This document shows, in pieces, positions 12,066 to 24,025 of a DNA stretch of 64,000 bases. Made by a program: the position numbers and the translations under genes. Source of the stretch: Zonotrichia leucophrys gambelii (taxonomy: Eukaryota > Chordata > Aves > Passeriformes > Passerellidae); NCBI RefSeq assembly GCF_028769735.1, contig NC_088173.1:20648038-20712037 (forward strand), in the 5' to 3' direction. The notes beneath the pieces are model-generated. The model did no database searches and had not been told where the DNA came from. It saw only the letters and a list, made by a program, of their open reading frames with translations. Numbering within the stretch: the first letter of the stretch is position 1; every line of letters starts with the position of its first letter.

Positions 12066-15000
12066 AAGTTCATCAGTTTCAAGGGAAAAGAAGGTAGTAC
12101 AAAACTTTTGCCATGGTGTCCACTGAGTTTTCAAAGCTCAGGTAACACTATGACAGGGAGAACAGAGATGCACATTGAGGAGTGGTGGGGTTGTGGTCAA
12201 CATGAAATACAGCTGAATGACTGTCACATGGCTGACAATCTGATGGGTTGGTTTGGGATTTTTCTAGTTACCTTGATATCCTCTTTATTCTTTCCATTAC
12301 TGCCTGAAATCCTAGTTCTGGCAGTATCAAAAGCTAACCTTGTATGCTTGTGCTTTGGGGATAAAGCTGGCTGTACTTCAGCAAGGAATCCACTAATGAT
12401 GGCCTCTCTGTGGAGACTGATAGAGTGTCCGTCTGTCATTCTGTGACCTTCTGCCTTCTCTCTGAATGACAGATGTTTGTTCATCCTCTCTGCTAGAGTC
12501 ATTCCCAAGGGAAAACCCTTGCACACTCACACCCACACTAGAGTGGGCTAAAAAAGGGAAGAACGGGGACAGTGCAGTAGCCTCAAGAGTCTTGTGCCAT
12601 CACTTGATTATATGATTATGCTAGAGGGGGGGAAAAAAAGGATTAAATGTGATTCTGTAGCCAAAACGATCCTTCTCCTCCTCCATACCATCTGCATCAT
12701 CTGAGAGCCAGGCTGTTTTGAGTTACAGAAATTTGAATTAACTATCTCAGATAATACTTGTTTTGAGCCTTCTAAATTGTGACAAAATTTCTCACTTTAG
12801 CAGGCAAAAATGATAAAAAGAAGTACAAATATCTGGCTTCCAATATGTCAAAGAAAGGGAGCAAACACTCTGCCAGGATTTCAGTTGGTTGAAATGGAAA
12901 TAGTAAATTCATTGGAGTAGTCAATATTTTTTGTAGGAATTTTTTCTCACAGCCCATGTATTTGTCACACTCAGCTCTTCCTAGTAAAAGTAAACAAGAT
13001 GACATGAAGTCATTTGCCCAGATGAGGATATTATTTACTTAATGTAGAGTAATCTTTTGAGTGAACTAGCGGCAGTAGGTACCTGTATGCATGTGTCTTT
13101 CTCATTTAAAAAAAGAATAGATGGCTACGCATTTAATGTGGTCTTGGGTTTTTGGTGATTTTTGGGTTTGTTTGTTTGTTTGTTTTTGTATCACTGGATG
13201 TTTATACTGGCTGGCCTGACTAGGGCTTTTTTTTGGATGTTGGGACTGTTGTGGCTATTTGTAGCCTTGGGGAATCCTCTCTCTCTTTCCCTCCACATTG
13301 CATTGCCCATCCCCCTCCCCCACAGGTTCAATGTCATTCATTGCATTTTTATGTATGTTTTACATATATATATATATGCATATAAAAAGATGAAGCCATG
13401 GGTCTGGAATGTGGAATGATACTGTGAAATTTCTTCCTGATTTTTTTCCCCGTGAAAAATGCCTTTAAAGTAAGTATTTTAAAAGGTTTTTTCTTGCCCA
13501 GCTCCAGTCTCAGCAATTATCTTGTGGTGGAAAATATTTTGGGGTATTATCACAGGACAAGCTTTCAAACAAGAACTTTTTGTGGATGTCCTCCCGTACT
13601 TGTGGAAGTTCACAAACTCATGATTAGTCCAATAACAGAACACACATTTAGTTTGGTGCTGCAGAGATTTGAATATAACAAGGAATTGTGTTTTAAACAG
13701 AATGTGAGTGCCCATGACAGTAGCCAGCACAAGCCAAGTAGAGCATTAATGAATATAAGTGATGTTTATAATGGCAGTGGTACTGATCACTGAAAAGAAT
13801 TTGAAAGTAATGGCTGCTTTTCACATTACTGAATGTAAAAGGTGCTCTTAAAGCTCTGCACAGGCAATGGCAGTACTTAAAATATCTCTGTTTAAGATGT
13901 ATCTGGAAACAGAGATATTTCTGTCCATGTGGCAGTACCTATCAGTCCTAGACTGTATAGTCCAAGAAGGAAAAAAAAGCATATCAAATTTTCCTAGGAA
14001 ACTCTGAGTTAGAAAATCTGTTATCTAAAGAGAATGACAAAGGAAAAGAGACTAGTTTGACACAGGGCCCTCTATAATCCTCTATGCAGTGATCTCCTAC
14101 ATATAATGGTCTGTAGTAAGTAAGGGAAGTGGAGCATATAGAATATTGTTTCTAAAGTAACACCTTGAAAAATTTCCCTCTGTGATACTTGGAGTACTTT
14201 CATGAAATATCTAGCAGATAAGGTAGGTAGATGCAAACTCTGGATGCCATAGGCTGTAATATACACCAGAAGGGTGCTAAAGACTAATCAGAAGTCTGAT
14301 GTATTCTAAATTTTTTTTATAATGAAAGTAGGGTGATAAATCATCCCCAGTTTCCCTGCAAGATGCTACTATCCTAATTAGGCAATTTAATACAAGAGAC
14401 TAAATTTATTCACATCTGGTTCAGCTGCTAAAAATCTAATTGAGATCTTTTGATGACAGGGAAAATATTCTGGCTGTTTACAGGAGGATCTGATTCACTT
14501 CAGTCTCTCCAAAACATAAATACTTTTTGAATATGGGAAACATCACATCCTCATTCTGTGTCTAGAAAACTTTATTCAATGTCTAAAAATTAGGTTAAGA
14601 AGTATAACTAAAAATGTGCGAATTACCAAATGGGTGCCATGTAAAAATATGAAGTGACTTTTTCCGAGGAGAAAGTGAACTGTAGCTTTGGTTGAACACC
14701 TACAGGGTACTCAATCAAGGATACAGCTGGAGATCATGATAACATTTCTGCTGGTCTTTAATCATTTTCTCTTGCCACTGTCTGTGTTATGCTGTGATAC
14801 AGATTAGCTACAAATCAACACTGAGGCTGAAAATTCATGTTAGTGTGTGCACACATGGTTTAGGTACCAAGGGGACTGCACTGTTATGATGGCAGTCATT
14901 GCACTGTGGAACTGAAGTACAGTGTGGAAGCAGAGGCAAAAATGCTCTAACTCTTGACATTTTCATCTGGGTAGAAGCAGCCAAGGAAAAAACTCAAAAG

Positions 15001-16462
15001 ACTATTTTAACATTCATATCTCCCATCCCACACTCCTTCAAAATGTTGGGTAGAGAGCCACAGTGTTGGAAAAGTAATCTCTGCAATAGCTGAGGTATAA
15101 AGCTTTGCATATAGCAAACCCTTGCAGTCCAACATTCTGATCTATAGGGAAATAAAATATTATTTACATTGGTACAAATATTTGGCAGTGTAAAAGATGC
15201 CTATAACGCTAAAATAAAAAGATAAAAATCCAGCAAATTGAGTTCAAGATGGTATGATGATATCAGCATTTGACGTAGTGAGCAAAAATAAAGTGCCTGT
15301 AGCATTAGCAATCCAGATACTGTGTAATAGAAATCCCAGAAAAATAATAGTATTTATAATTGATTTTATTATATTAAGTAGATAAAAATCTATTAATACA
15401 TCTATATACTGACATTTATACATATTTAACAATAATGTATTTATATTCATAATTATTTTTTATATCTGGAAGAGAATACTTTACTTAAAATCTGTAATAA
15501 AGGAAAACATCTGAAAATGAAACATGCAAAAAAAAAAGTTTTTGTTGAATCTAGAAACAGTAAAGAAAAGTGGAATTTAATAATCTCATAATCATGCTTT
15601 TTTCTGCCTATTATGCTCTCCATAATGACTGTGATGAGCACTTATAATATTCCAGTGTCCAGCAGCCAGTCTGAGCAGACTGGATTTATTCATCATCATT
15701 TTGTGGTTAATTAGATTTTTATATACTGTAGTAGCCAATAAAGAAGTATTGGGAACTCTTCCAGGAGTTATACCAGTGCTTTGTTAGTCTAAAGGCTACC
15801 TTTCAGCCTCATGCTTACTTGTTAAAAAAAAAATCCTTATTCTCTGTAGAGTAATGAAAGAAAAAAACCTCTTACCTTTTTATCTCTACAAGGTTGTGTT
15901 TTGGCTTTGTTCCAATAGAATACTATCTTCTGACTGAAATGTACAGAAAATTGTGGTTGGCTGGAATTCTACATGTCCAGGTTATGGCCTTAAATATAAT
16001 GGGCATTCATGTAACTGAGGTGTTGATATGAAAGTATCAAAGACAAACTCACACCCAGGAATGTGAGTGGCATTATAAAAGTCACTATTCTTGACACACA
16101 GTGCATGGCATCACAACTCACTGAGAAAACATTCACAAGTGAGATGCTCACTGTCTGTGAGGACTGTGCACACCTTCATTGGAAAGGAAATGATGACTCC
16201 CCTTCAGCAAACTACTCTGGGGTGTGTGATCCTCCCTGTTTCCCTCTTCTCTACCTCTGGCCTGCTCTGCTCTTCCTCTCCAGTTTCAATAACCTCTTAT
16301 CAGGCCTTGTGCAAGAGCTTGGTGGTGTTGATCAACCTGCAAGACTGAGGTGCCAGCAGCACTGACAGTAGCAGGACAGCACTTCGTGCTGCTTGGACAA
16401 GATGGGACAGGAGAGGAGGAATGGTGGGAGCCATCCCCTGAGAGCTTTGGAACATTAATTTT
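12066..16462. other. AT-rich noncoding DNA with simple repeats
   Basis: No exon or RNA gene was recognised. Simple repeats include (GTTT)n at about 13166-13190 and an alternating (TA)n run at about 13361-13386. The interval 15340-15480 is extremely AT-rich. The longest open frames are about 113 codons, have no identifiable domain, and overlap others on the opposite strand. Confidence 0.55.
13166..13190. repeat. (GTTT)n microsatellite
   Basis: About five to six consecutive GTTT units. A simple repeat with no evident function. Confidence 0.85.
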
Positions 16463-17012
16463 CTGAATTGGAAGGGACCACAGTGGGTCATCTAGTCCAG
16501 CATTCCTGCTCAAGCATAAGACACAGCACTGCATCCAGCTGGTTCTTGAATATCTCCAGTGAGGGGGGCTCCACAACCTTTCTGGATAATCTGTTCCAGT
16601 GCTCACTCACCCCCATAGTAAAGAAGTTCTTCCTCATGTTCAGGTGAAACTTCCTGTGCATCAGTTCCTGCCCATTACCTCTTGTTCCATTGCTCTGCAC
16701 CACTGAGCAGAGCCTGGTCCATTCTCTTGTCAGCTTCTCTCCAGACACTGATAGGCATCAATGATGCCTATCAGCTGTCTGGAGAGAAGGCATCAGCTGT
16801 CTCTTCTTGAGGCTGAACAGGCCCAGTTCTCTCAGGCTTTCCTCATAAGAGAGATGCTCCAATTCCGTAACCATCCTCGTTGCCCTCCCTGGACCTGCTC
16901 CAGAAGCTCCATATCCCTCTTTTACTGAGGAGCCCAGAAGTGCACACAGCGCTCCAGATATGCTGTCATTATGGCTGAGCAGAGTGGGATCCCCTGACAG
17001 TCACCTAAGAGG
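16463..17012 (-). repeat. CR1 LINE fragment with ORF2 C-terminal remnant
   Basis: This is the longest continuous CR1 copy in the first half of the window. The plus strand starts with the 3'-end signature ('ttggaagggaccacagtggg') and runs through the 'ggctgaacaggcccagttct' and 'cctcataagagagatgctcc' blocks to 'ggctgagcagagtgggatc'. A minus-strand frame at 16488-16748 still reads as a degraded end of the CR1 reverse-transcriptase ORF, with recognisable pieces such as [20 protein letters not shown] and [11 protein letters not shown]. It is 5'-truncated and inactive. An inverted duplication interrupts it at 16734-16789. Confidence 0.92.
16734..16789. repeat. Near-perfect palindrome inside the CR1 copy
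   Basis: The left arm (16734-16760) and the right arm (16762-16789) are reverse complements over about 27 positions. The only exceptions are a single extra base in the right arm and one unpaired base at the centre. The centre reads 'ggcatcaatgatgcc'. Just after it, 'ggcatcagctgtctc' repeats CR1 sequence already present in the arm. The structure looks like a snap-back or template-switch event inside the older repeat. Confidence 0.88.
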
Positions 17013-20000
17013 AGCTGTTCAGGTCTTAGAATGAACTCTGCCTCAGTGTCTTTCAGACTCTAAATAGGCACTGTCCCCCCCCCCATCTCCTAAGTACGTG
17101 ACAAAGTCCACTACCATTTGTTAAAAGTAATTTTGAATAGGAAATAACCATTCTAAGATCACCTTTCCCTACTTTTTTTCTAATGCTTCAGAACAAGAAA
17201 ACCTGGACTAGCAACTTCCTTCATTCTAGGGAAAATTGTGAAAGAAAACCAGGCAAAAAATTTGAAGGCTTTAAATATTGAGTTCTGCTCTGCAGTCCAA
17301 ATATCAGAGTAAAAACTCTGAAGAACAGCAGTTTCCACCCAGTGCATCCTTAGCGTTTTTTCCCCTTAAAATTCACCTTAATTTTGCAAGCATAATTAAA
17401 TGGTATTGTCTCTCTGAAAAATAGAGTCTTTAGATTTTTGCTTAGGTTTACTTAAATTGTTGGTGACACAGTGCTGAAATATTTAAATAAGAGAGTAAGA
17501 GTTTTGCACACATACCTCGCAGTATATTCTATCAAATAAGAGAAAGATAATCATGATGATTAGTCATGTCCAGGCAGGGCACTTTTCTGATAGCTAATCA
17601 TGTCAGAAATATTTCACCATGACTTGAGTATAACTGTCAACTATAATTTCCATTTTGTTTCATGTATTTTGCTCTGAAACAGTGATGTAACCATTTCATA
17701 TCTTTATTTGGCCAACTGTGAAGAACCCCCATGGATACTAAGAGGTATCACAAAGTGCTTTAAATTCATCTTTGCATCCACAGAGTGAAGATCATTCTGG
17801 TGGCAGATCAAAATAGCATTGCTCTGATATTTTTCGCACAATGGATGAAAAGTTGCTCTCTTTACTTCACTGCAGTTCACCTCTTTGACTGAGTTTCACT
17901 GGAAAAATTATGAATAACAACACAGAAACCCCCAAGTTTTCATAGAAATAGCAGAGTGTAACAGCCTTTTGCTTCTTTTGATATGGGTTCTGTCCCTCAC
18001 TGCCAACATAAAGGCTTATAAACCTTATTCATTCATATGTGTTTTGCCTATTCTGTCAGGGAATTTTTTTATGATGATGCTCATTTTAACCTCCTGAACT
18101 TATCTTTCTACCTAGCAAAGGTATAACATTTTGTTCCAGATGGGTTTTCACCCCATCATTTGATTTTGCTGAAAGTGCCTGTAAGATTCAAGCCAAAGGT
18201 ACCATTTAATTTGTCTTTAAACAAACACACATGCACACCTCAGGTTTTTGTTTTATGGGTGAAGATTTCACTTCCTGTTGACAGGAGGTTTTCTTACTTA
18301 TTTTGTTGTTTTCTTTTCAGAATCTAACACTTAATACTGATAGTTTAGATATTGTAATTCTGGATAATGTCTGTTTTCTTGGTGAGACAGGTCATATTTG
18401 GCAGGCCCGTGCATGTGTTGCTGTTGACCGTAGAATACAGTTGCTTACCTACCTATGCCTGTCAAAAAATTAATGAATATTTAATAGTGTTTTAACAGAC
18501 TATTACAGGTGTGAAATGTTCTGTAAAACAGTACATTTTCCATTCTATATGATGGGAGTAATTCCAGCTGCATACTCTTTAAATATCCCCATCTGCATCA
18601 TGCAAAGTAAATATATAACACACTTGAAACTGGTGTCAGAGTTAGTTATGCTGTACTGCTTAACTTCCCAAACCTCAGGATGCTGCCCTTATTACTAAGC
18701 TTCCTACAGTGAGATTGATGCTCTGGAGCCTTTTAATATCCAGGCACCTGCACTTGTGTTCCTGATGCCAGGCCAACTCAGAGCACAGGCAGAATTCAAG
18801 ACCAAGTATCAACCTCTTCAATTCTCTGTGTGCAATGGCTTCAGACCATGCTGAAGATTTTCTTTGCATTCTCCCTGCCCCCTTTTTACCACAGATTTTA
18901 GCTCTCTTTTTGGCCTCAGCTCCCACTTCTCCTGTGTTTGTCATTAATGTAGTACTACCTTACAAAAAATTGAAATATAATCAAAATTACATATATATAT
19001 GGAGTAACTGACACTTTAGACTATTTCCTGTGCCAAGACAATGCTGCTTTTCAGGAATTCAACCTTCCTTTTTGAGACTATGCTGCAATACTCCTGGCTG
19101 TATTCTCATTCTCTGAGCTGTGTCTTCCCAATTTTCCTAGATATCTTATTTTCTTCCTGTAAGCATACAATCCTCTTTGGCAAATGACACTTATAGTATT
19201 ATATGCAGACCATTATACAGCCTTGTAAACAAAAATTGGTAAATTTGTAACAATTAAAGGCATTTACATTTAATACCATTGAAAACTGGGCTCCTACAAA
19301 GCTCACATACCAGTTCACTTATAGACACAGCATCCAAATAGAATAAATCATACAAATTGCCCCACTTCTAATCTTCAGAAAAGAATTTAATGTAAAATGT
19401 AGCTCAAAAAGAATGTGAGGTGCCTCTTGTTTTCTCTCTAAATGTTTTACTTTCTTATTTTCAAAGATCATGAGTATGCTTTTTATTTCAAAGTAAAACT
19501 TAGGAATGTAAATTTGACTATGTGCTGCATATCAAACAGCAATGTAACACTTGCTAATTTCTCACATGTTGGGAGATTTATACAGTTTTCCACTGCTCTT
19601 AAGTTGCAAGTATTTGCATTACAAATAATGCACTGAAAGCACACTAAGCAAGAGCTTCTCAGAACAGAGACCCTGCAAAATGCAGTTTCACAAAGGGAAT
19701 TAATTGGCTTTTGTCACTACTGTGTTCTACAATATGAAGACACATTGCTAGAGAGGATTGTAAGGGGCAAGGAAGTTTTTCTTCACAGGCAAAGCATTAT
19801 GTTTCTCTGACCATAGATGATGATTTCCTTATTGATAAGATTTAATCAGATCTTCAGGAGGTGGCAGTTTTGCTTTAATTTAACATGAGACATTTGAAAT
19901 CACTTCCTAGAAAACAAGCATGGTATGGCAATTACATGGATGAGCAAAAAGACAGTTGCTGCCTCTGTAATTGAACCAATATAGTTGCTGTCAGTTTTCA

Positions 20001-21530
20001 TGCTTTTAACTGTTTTCTTTTTAGATCTGCAAAAAGGAAGCTCATGTTTTTCAAAATGTGGCCTTGAGTTATGCACATTTTGATTAAGAAATATACTAAC
20101 TTGAATCATTCCCTGTGGTGTAATCTCTTTGTGCAATACACTGAAAGCAACAAGTAGCTGTTTTCTATAGATTTGATTGTTTATATTTACAAGAAATAAT
20201 GCTACAAAAAAGTTTCAAAGAAAAGTGCAAATATTTTTACCAAGAATCTTATTCACATACAATTACATGCTAGTTCCTTTCGAAAAGATGTCTTTTATGA
20301 GCCAGTGCTACTTTTCAGCATCAATCATTTCTTAGCTCATTTAATAGATTATATGTTCCACTCAAAAAATATAGAAAAGTGTCCAGTCAAAGTAGCATAT
20401 TATCAGATTTTTTCCTTAAGCTTCTTCACTAGAAGAGAAATAGCATAATATCCATATTTAATAAATGATTGACCTAAAAGTTTACAAGATAGAAATTTCA
20501 TGCCGTGCATTCACTTATTTGTACAAACTCTTGACCTTTTTAATCAATACATGGCATAGACATGAGGAATCCAAGGAGATTTCTTGATTTAGATATGCAG
20601 TCCAGCTTTTTATAGCTACCACTTGTAGCTATAAAAAGGCACATTTAGGTAGCATTTGGCAAAGTGAGAAACGTGTGGAGCACATAAGGTATCTCTCAGA
20701 CAGAGTAAGTACAGCAGTTTTCTGGACCTCCTGTGGTAAATTTTCAGACTTGCTACAGAGCTGCCTTAAGCTGGTGGTGAATCAATCAGGCTGATTGAGA
20801 AAACCATGAGCTGGACCCCTAAGTTATCTTGCATCTGGCTCAAGAAAGGCTGAACAATGGGATGTTGTCTAGAGGGAAGTGGAGGTCTCACAGCCCAGTG
20901 TTGGTTCAGGGAGGCACAGAGGAGCACCCAGGGCTCTGTACCAGCCACTGGCCTTGCTCTTCCTTCATCCTGAAAAGCAAGACCTCTTCCAAATCTGGTC
21001 CTTTAAGAAGACAGGGATGTGCACAATGACTCTGGTGAGGCAGCCTTTACTGCTGTCTCAGTAGGTGGAGGAGGACCAAAGTGTTTATTTTACCTCTTAT
21101 ATCAGCTATGAATTCAGACTTAAAATAACCAGGACCATCATAAGGCCTATTTGCATATTAAATTTCACACCCTCCCCAATGCAAACAAGGAATAAAATGG
21201 GACATGTAAAACATGTTTGACCAAAGTCACCAAACCCCACCTATAACATGTGGTTGTTCCATCCAGTTGGGAAGGGCCAAAAAAAATCTGTAGTAGAAAA
21301 AAAAGGGAGGTTGCAGGGCAAAAAGTAAGATGAGGAAACATGTCTGCTTTCTCAGGATCAGTAGGACTCAGGACTGTGTCTGTCCTCCTCCACTGTAGGA
21401 ACACCTTTAGGTGAGCTTTGCTTATCAATAGCATTGGAGTAGGCCTGGGAATATTCATTTATACATATATAGCACAATACATGTCTGTTACTATACCTCC
21501 CACTGCAATGCATATTAACACTCTATAAAG
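17013..21530. other. AT-rich noncoding DNA
   Basis: No exon, RNA gene or recognised mobile element is visible. A C run lies at about 17076-17086, just beyond the CR1 copy. A 14-bp hairpin lies at 20606-20638. The interval 20760-21060 is a little richer in GC and carries overlapping frames of about 60 codons on both strands with no recognisable product. Confidence 0.5.
20606..20638. repeat. 14-bp inverted repeat (hairpin)
   Basis: The arms 'ctttttatagctac' (20606-20619) and 'gtagctataaaaag' (20625-20638) are perfect reverse complements around a 5-base spacer. The right arm contains a TATAAAA word, but no transcript start is evident. Arms this long are rare by chance in 64 kb. Confidence 0.88.
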
Positions 21531-21995
21531 TGTAGGGGGACAGAATATAAGAAAGATAGTGTAGAAAGTAATCTCACCCCTAAGGAGTTGCAGCTGGATC
21601 GATTATCAAAGATAATTGACTGACTTTAACAGGCCACAGCTGTAACTAATGAGAAGAAGAGTGCTATAAAAGAGTGGGGTGGCTGGTTGAGAAGGGAGCT
21701 GGAGTCAGTTGGCTGCTTTGTGAAGAAGAAAGAGTCAGTGCTCTGAGGAATAGCCCACGAGAAACACCAAGAAGGTGTGAAACTTTTGAGATAAGTTATA
21801 ACTTTTGAGATAAGGGCACAACAGTATGGAACCCCTGCAATGAGATGATAACAATTGGATTCCATCCCCCGCCACCACCAATTAGCATGTTTATCACTAG
21901 CAATCCTGAATCTGCTTTCCTGTTTCTTCAGTAAATAATTCTTTTTTATGAATCTAGAGGGTCTGAGTTCTTACTGAATTTAGCCAGACCAGTGC
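21531..21995 (+). mobile_element. Solo LTR, family A copy 1 (ERV-type)
   Basis: It begins 'tgtagggggacag', typical of avian endogenous-retrovirus LTRs. It contains a TATAAAAG box at 21665-21672 and an AGTAAA polyadenylation-like signal near 21930, which give an LTR-like U3-R-U5 order. A second copy lies at 42296. No gag, pol or env sequence follows, so this is a solo or truncated LTR. A 19-bp unit is duplicated at 21781-21815. The family is probably ERVL-like, from memory. The right end is uncertain because another LTR begins about 20 bp further on. Confidence 0.8.
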
Positions 21996-22012
21996 CAGAT
22001 TGGTAAGAAGCA

Positions 22013-22531
22013 TGTGCAGGTTTTGGCTAGGGTAGGGTTAATTTTCTTCACAGATAGGGGCTGTTTTTGGGTTTGTGCTGGAAACACTGTTGATAGTATA
22101 CAGATATTTTTGGTTTTGCTGAGCAGGGCTTGTACAGATCCAAGGCCCTTTCTGCTTCTTGTACTGTCCACCAGCAGGGGCTTGGTGTGCACAAGATAAT
22201 GGGAGAGGACACAGTTGGAACAGCTGACCCCATCTGACCAGAGGGATATTCCATACCATATGGCATCATGCTCAGGCTATAAACACAGGAAAAGAAGGAA
22301 GAAGAGGGAGGTGTTCAAAATGATGGTGTCCTCTCCAGTAATCATTCCACAATGGGAAATGGAGAATGAATTGTTAGTTTTGCTTACATTCCCAGCTTTT
22401 GCTTTACGTGTTAAATTGCCTTTTTCTCAACCCACAGGTTTTCCTACTTTCCAGGTCTCTCATCCCACTGGTGACGGAGTGAGCAAGTGGCTGAGTGGTT
22501 CTTGTTTGCCTGCTGTGGTTGAGCCACAACA
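22013..22531 (+). mobile_element. Solo LTR, family B (ERV-type)
   Basis: This matches the layout of a common passerine LTR. It opens with 'ggttttggctagggtaggg', then has a 'gtgctggaaacactgttgat' block, 'ccatatggcatcatgctcag' before a TATAAA word (about 22278), a TTAAA polyadenylation-like signal near 22410, and 'tctcaacccacaggttttc'. It ends near 'gagccacaaca'. It is almost full length for a solo LTR and has no internal retroviral region. I see no target-site duplication. The 167-codon open frame at 22215-22718 lies mostly inside this LTR and is not a gene. Confidence 0.82.
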
Positions 22532-23875
22532 CCACACTGCCAATCAGCACTTGTGCAACTTCTTACTGAACTCAACTAGGAATAGAAATGAAGCCAAGCT
22601 ACATGCAGCCCTTCTCATGTCTGAGCACAGCTGGAATGCTCAGGGGTTTATTTTCTGGCAGAATTCAATAGCCTTAATGCAACAGCTCCCTTGGGTGCAC
22701 TTTAGAGTGTTGTTGTAACAGAGGGACTGCTGGGCTACATAAACTGCTGTGGCCCACCCTGCACTATGGGAATGCTGATGTTTCCCATCACCTAAATGTC
22801 TTTTCCCCAGGGTTTATGGCTTCAGTTATTCAGTAATTTTGATATGAAATGTGAAACGCAAACCATCAGGAAAACTGCTTATGCCTAATCTAAGGAACAT
22901 TTAATCAGTCCAATTAGTGGAAAAAAAAAAAAAAAAAGTTCTTGTTTAAAAAAAACAGAGAGAAAAAAAAAGAACACTCCAGTATTTGGAGAGGGCAGAT
23001 TCCAAAAGGATCCATTCTTGTAAATGAAGGAACCTGATTAACAAATATGGTAGTGTAACCAGAAATTAAATTAGTTTAAGATTCAGAAAACAGATTCAAT
23101 CCTCTCAGACAGTCCACAGCCTGAAAATACCCGTGATATTTTGTAATGAAGGGTTTCTTAAACATGTGGTGTTTCTTTTTAATATTAGTGCTCATGTTGT
23201 TATATTATGGTGTCTTAGTGCTGTTCTTGACAAAACGTAGGTGGTGCAAATGGATAATAACATTGTAAGTTAGTAACAGTTTAGTTAGAAGGTAGGGAAA
23301 TAAATTGGCAAAGAAAAAAAGACAGCAAACATTAACTTTTCAAAAAAATAATGTTCAGCTTTGGTTTGAATCATGTTTGAACCTGTTCTTATATTTTTTT
23401 AAAAAACAACTGTTTTCTATTCACCAGTTATACCCAAAAGGAAAAAGATTTTCTGTGATGAAATATAGAAAGTCTTCCATATTATTAACTGAATTTATAG
23501 TACATTAAAGGGAAGATGTTCTAATGAAAATAATTTATTTGCTTTGAAGCTAGTGTTCAAGCTGATACTGGAAATAGATGGCAATAAACAGGGAAAACTT
23601 ATCACTTGATCACTTTATTCATGAAAGAACTAATTTATCTTAGCAATTAGTAATTTCAGGGGGTGGCTGTAACTCGTAGATCTTAAAGTAGTTTTATTTA
23701 AATATAAATTGGTTGGAGGAAGATAAGAGTATTTTTCTCCACACTATTATATCCCTTATTCATAGTCAATATACAAACATAGGAATTTGGTTTTGTCTTA
23801 CTTTCTTTTCTAGCAGACTTTGGAATTGACGCAGGGTTTTGACATAAAAATGGCCAATTTCAGCTGCAAAGAACT
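22532..23875. other. AT-rich noncoding DNA between two LTR pieces
   Basis: No gene is seen. An A-rich tract at 22920-22972 includes an 18-base A run. The rest is ordinary AT-rich sequence. Confidence 0.55.
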
Positions 23876-24025
23876 GTTGTGAGTTGATCCCAGCCAGCAG
23901 CTGGGCACCCACACAGCTGTTCACTTCCCCAATCCCAGCAGTGGGTGGGGAGGAAGAAGGAAGAGGAAACTCAATAAAACTCCTAGATCAAAATACAATC
24001 AGTTAAATAAGAGCTCTACCAAGAG
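23876..24025 (-). mobile_element. LTR fragment, family B, opposite strand
   Basis: The plus strand reads 'tgatcccagccagcagctgg', then 'gcacccacacagctgttcac' and 'cagtgggtggggagg', then 'ggaaactcaataaaac'. This is the reverse complement of the 3' end of the LTR at 22013-22531 or a close relative. Only the end is present, in the opposite orientation, about 1.3 kb away. Confidence 0.7.

Noticed and set aside
16488..16748. 86-codon minus-strand frame resembling a protein
   Set aside because: It is a degraded tail of the CR1 reverse-transcriptase ORF within a truncated element, so it is reported only as part of that repeat.
22215..22718. 167-codon plus-strand open frame
   Set aside because: Most of it lies within the 3' two-thirds of the solo LTR at 22013-22531, including its TATA and polyadenylation-like regions, so it is not a protein gene.
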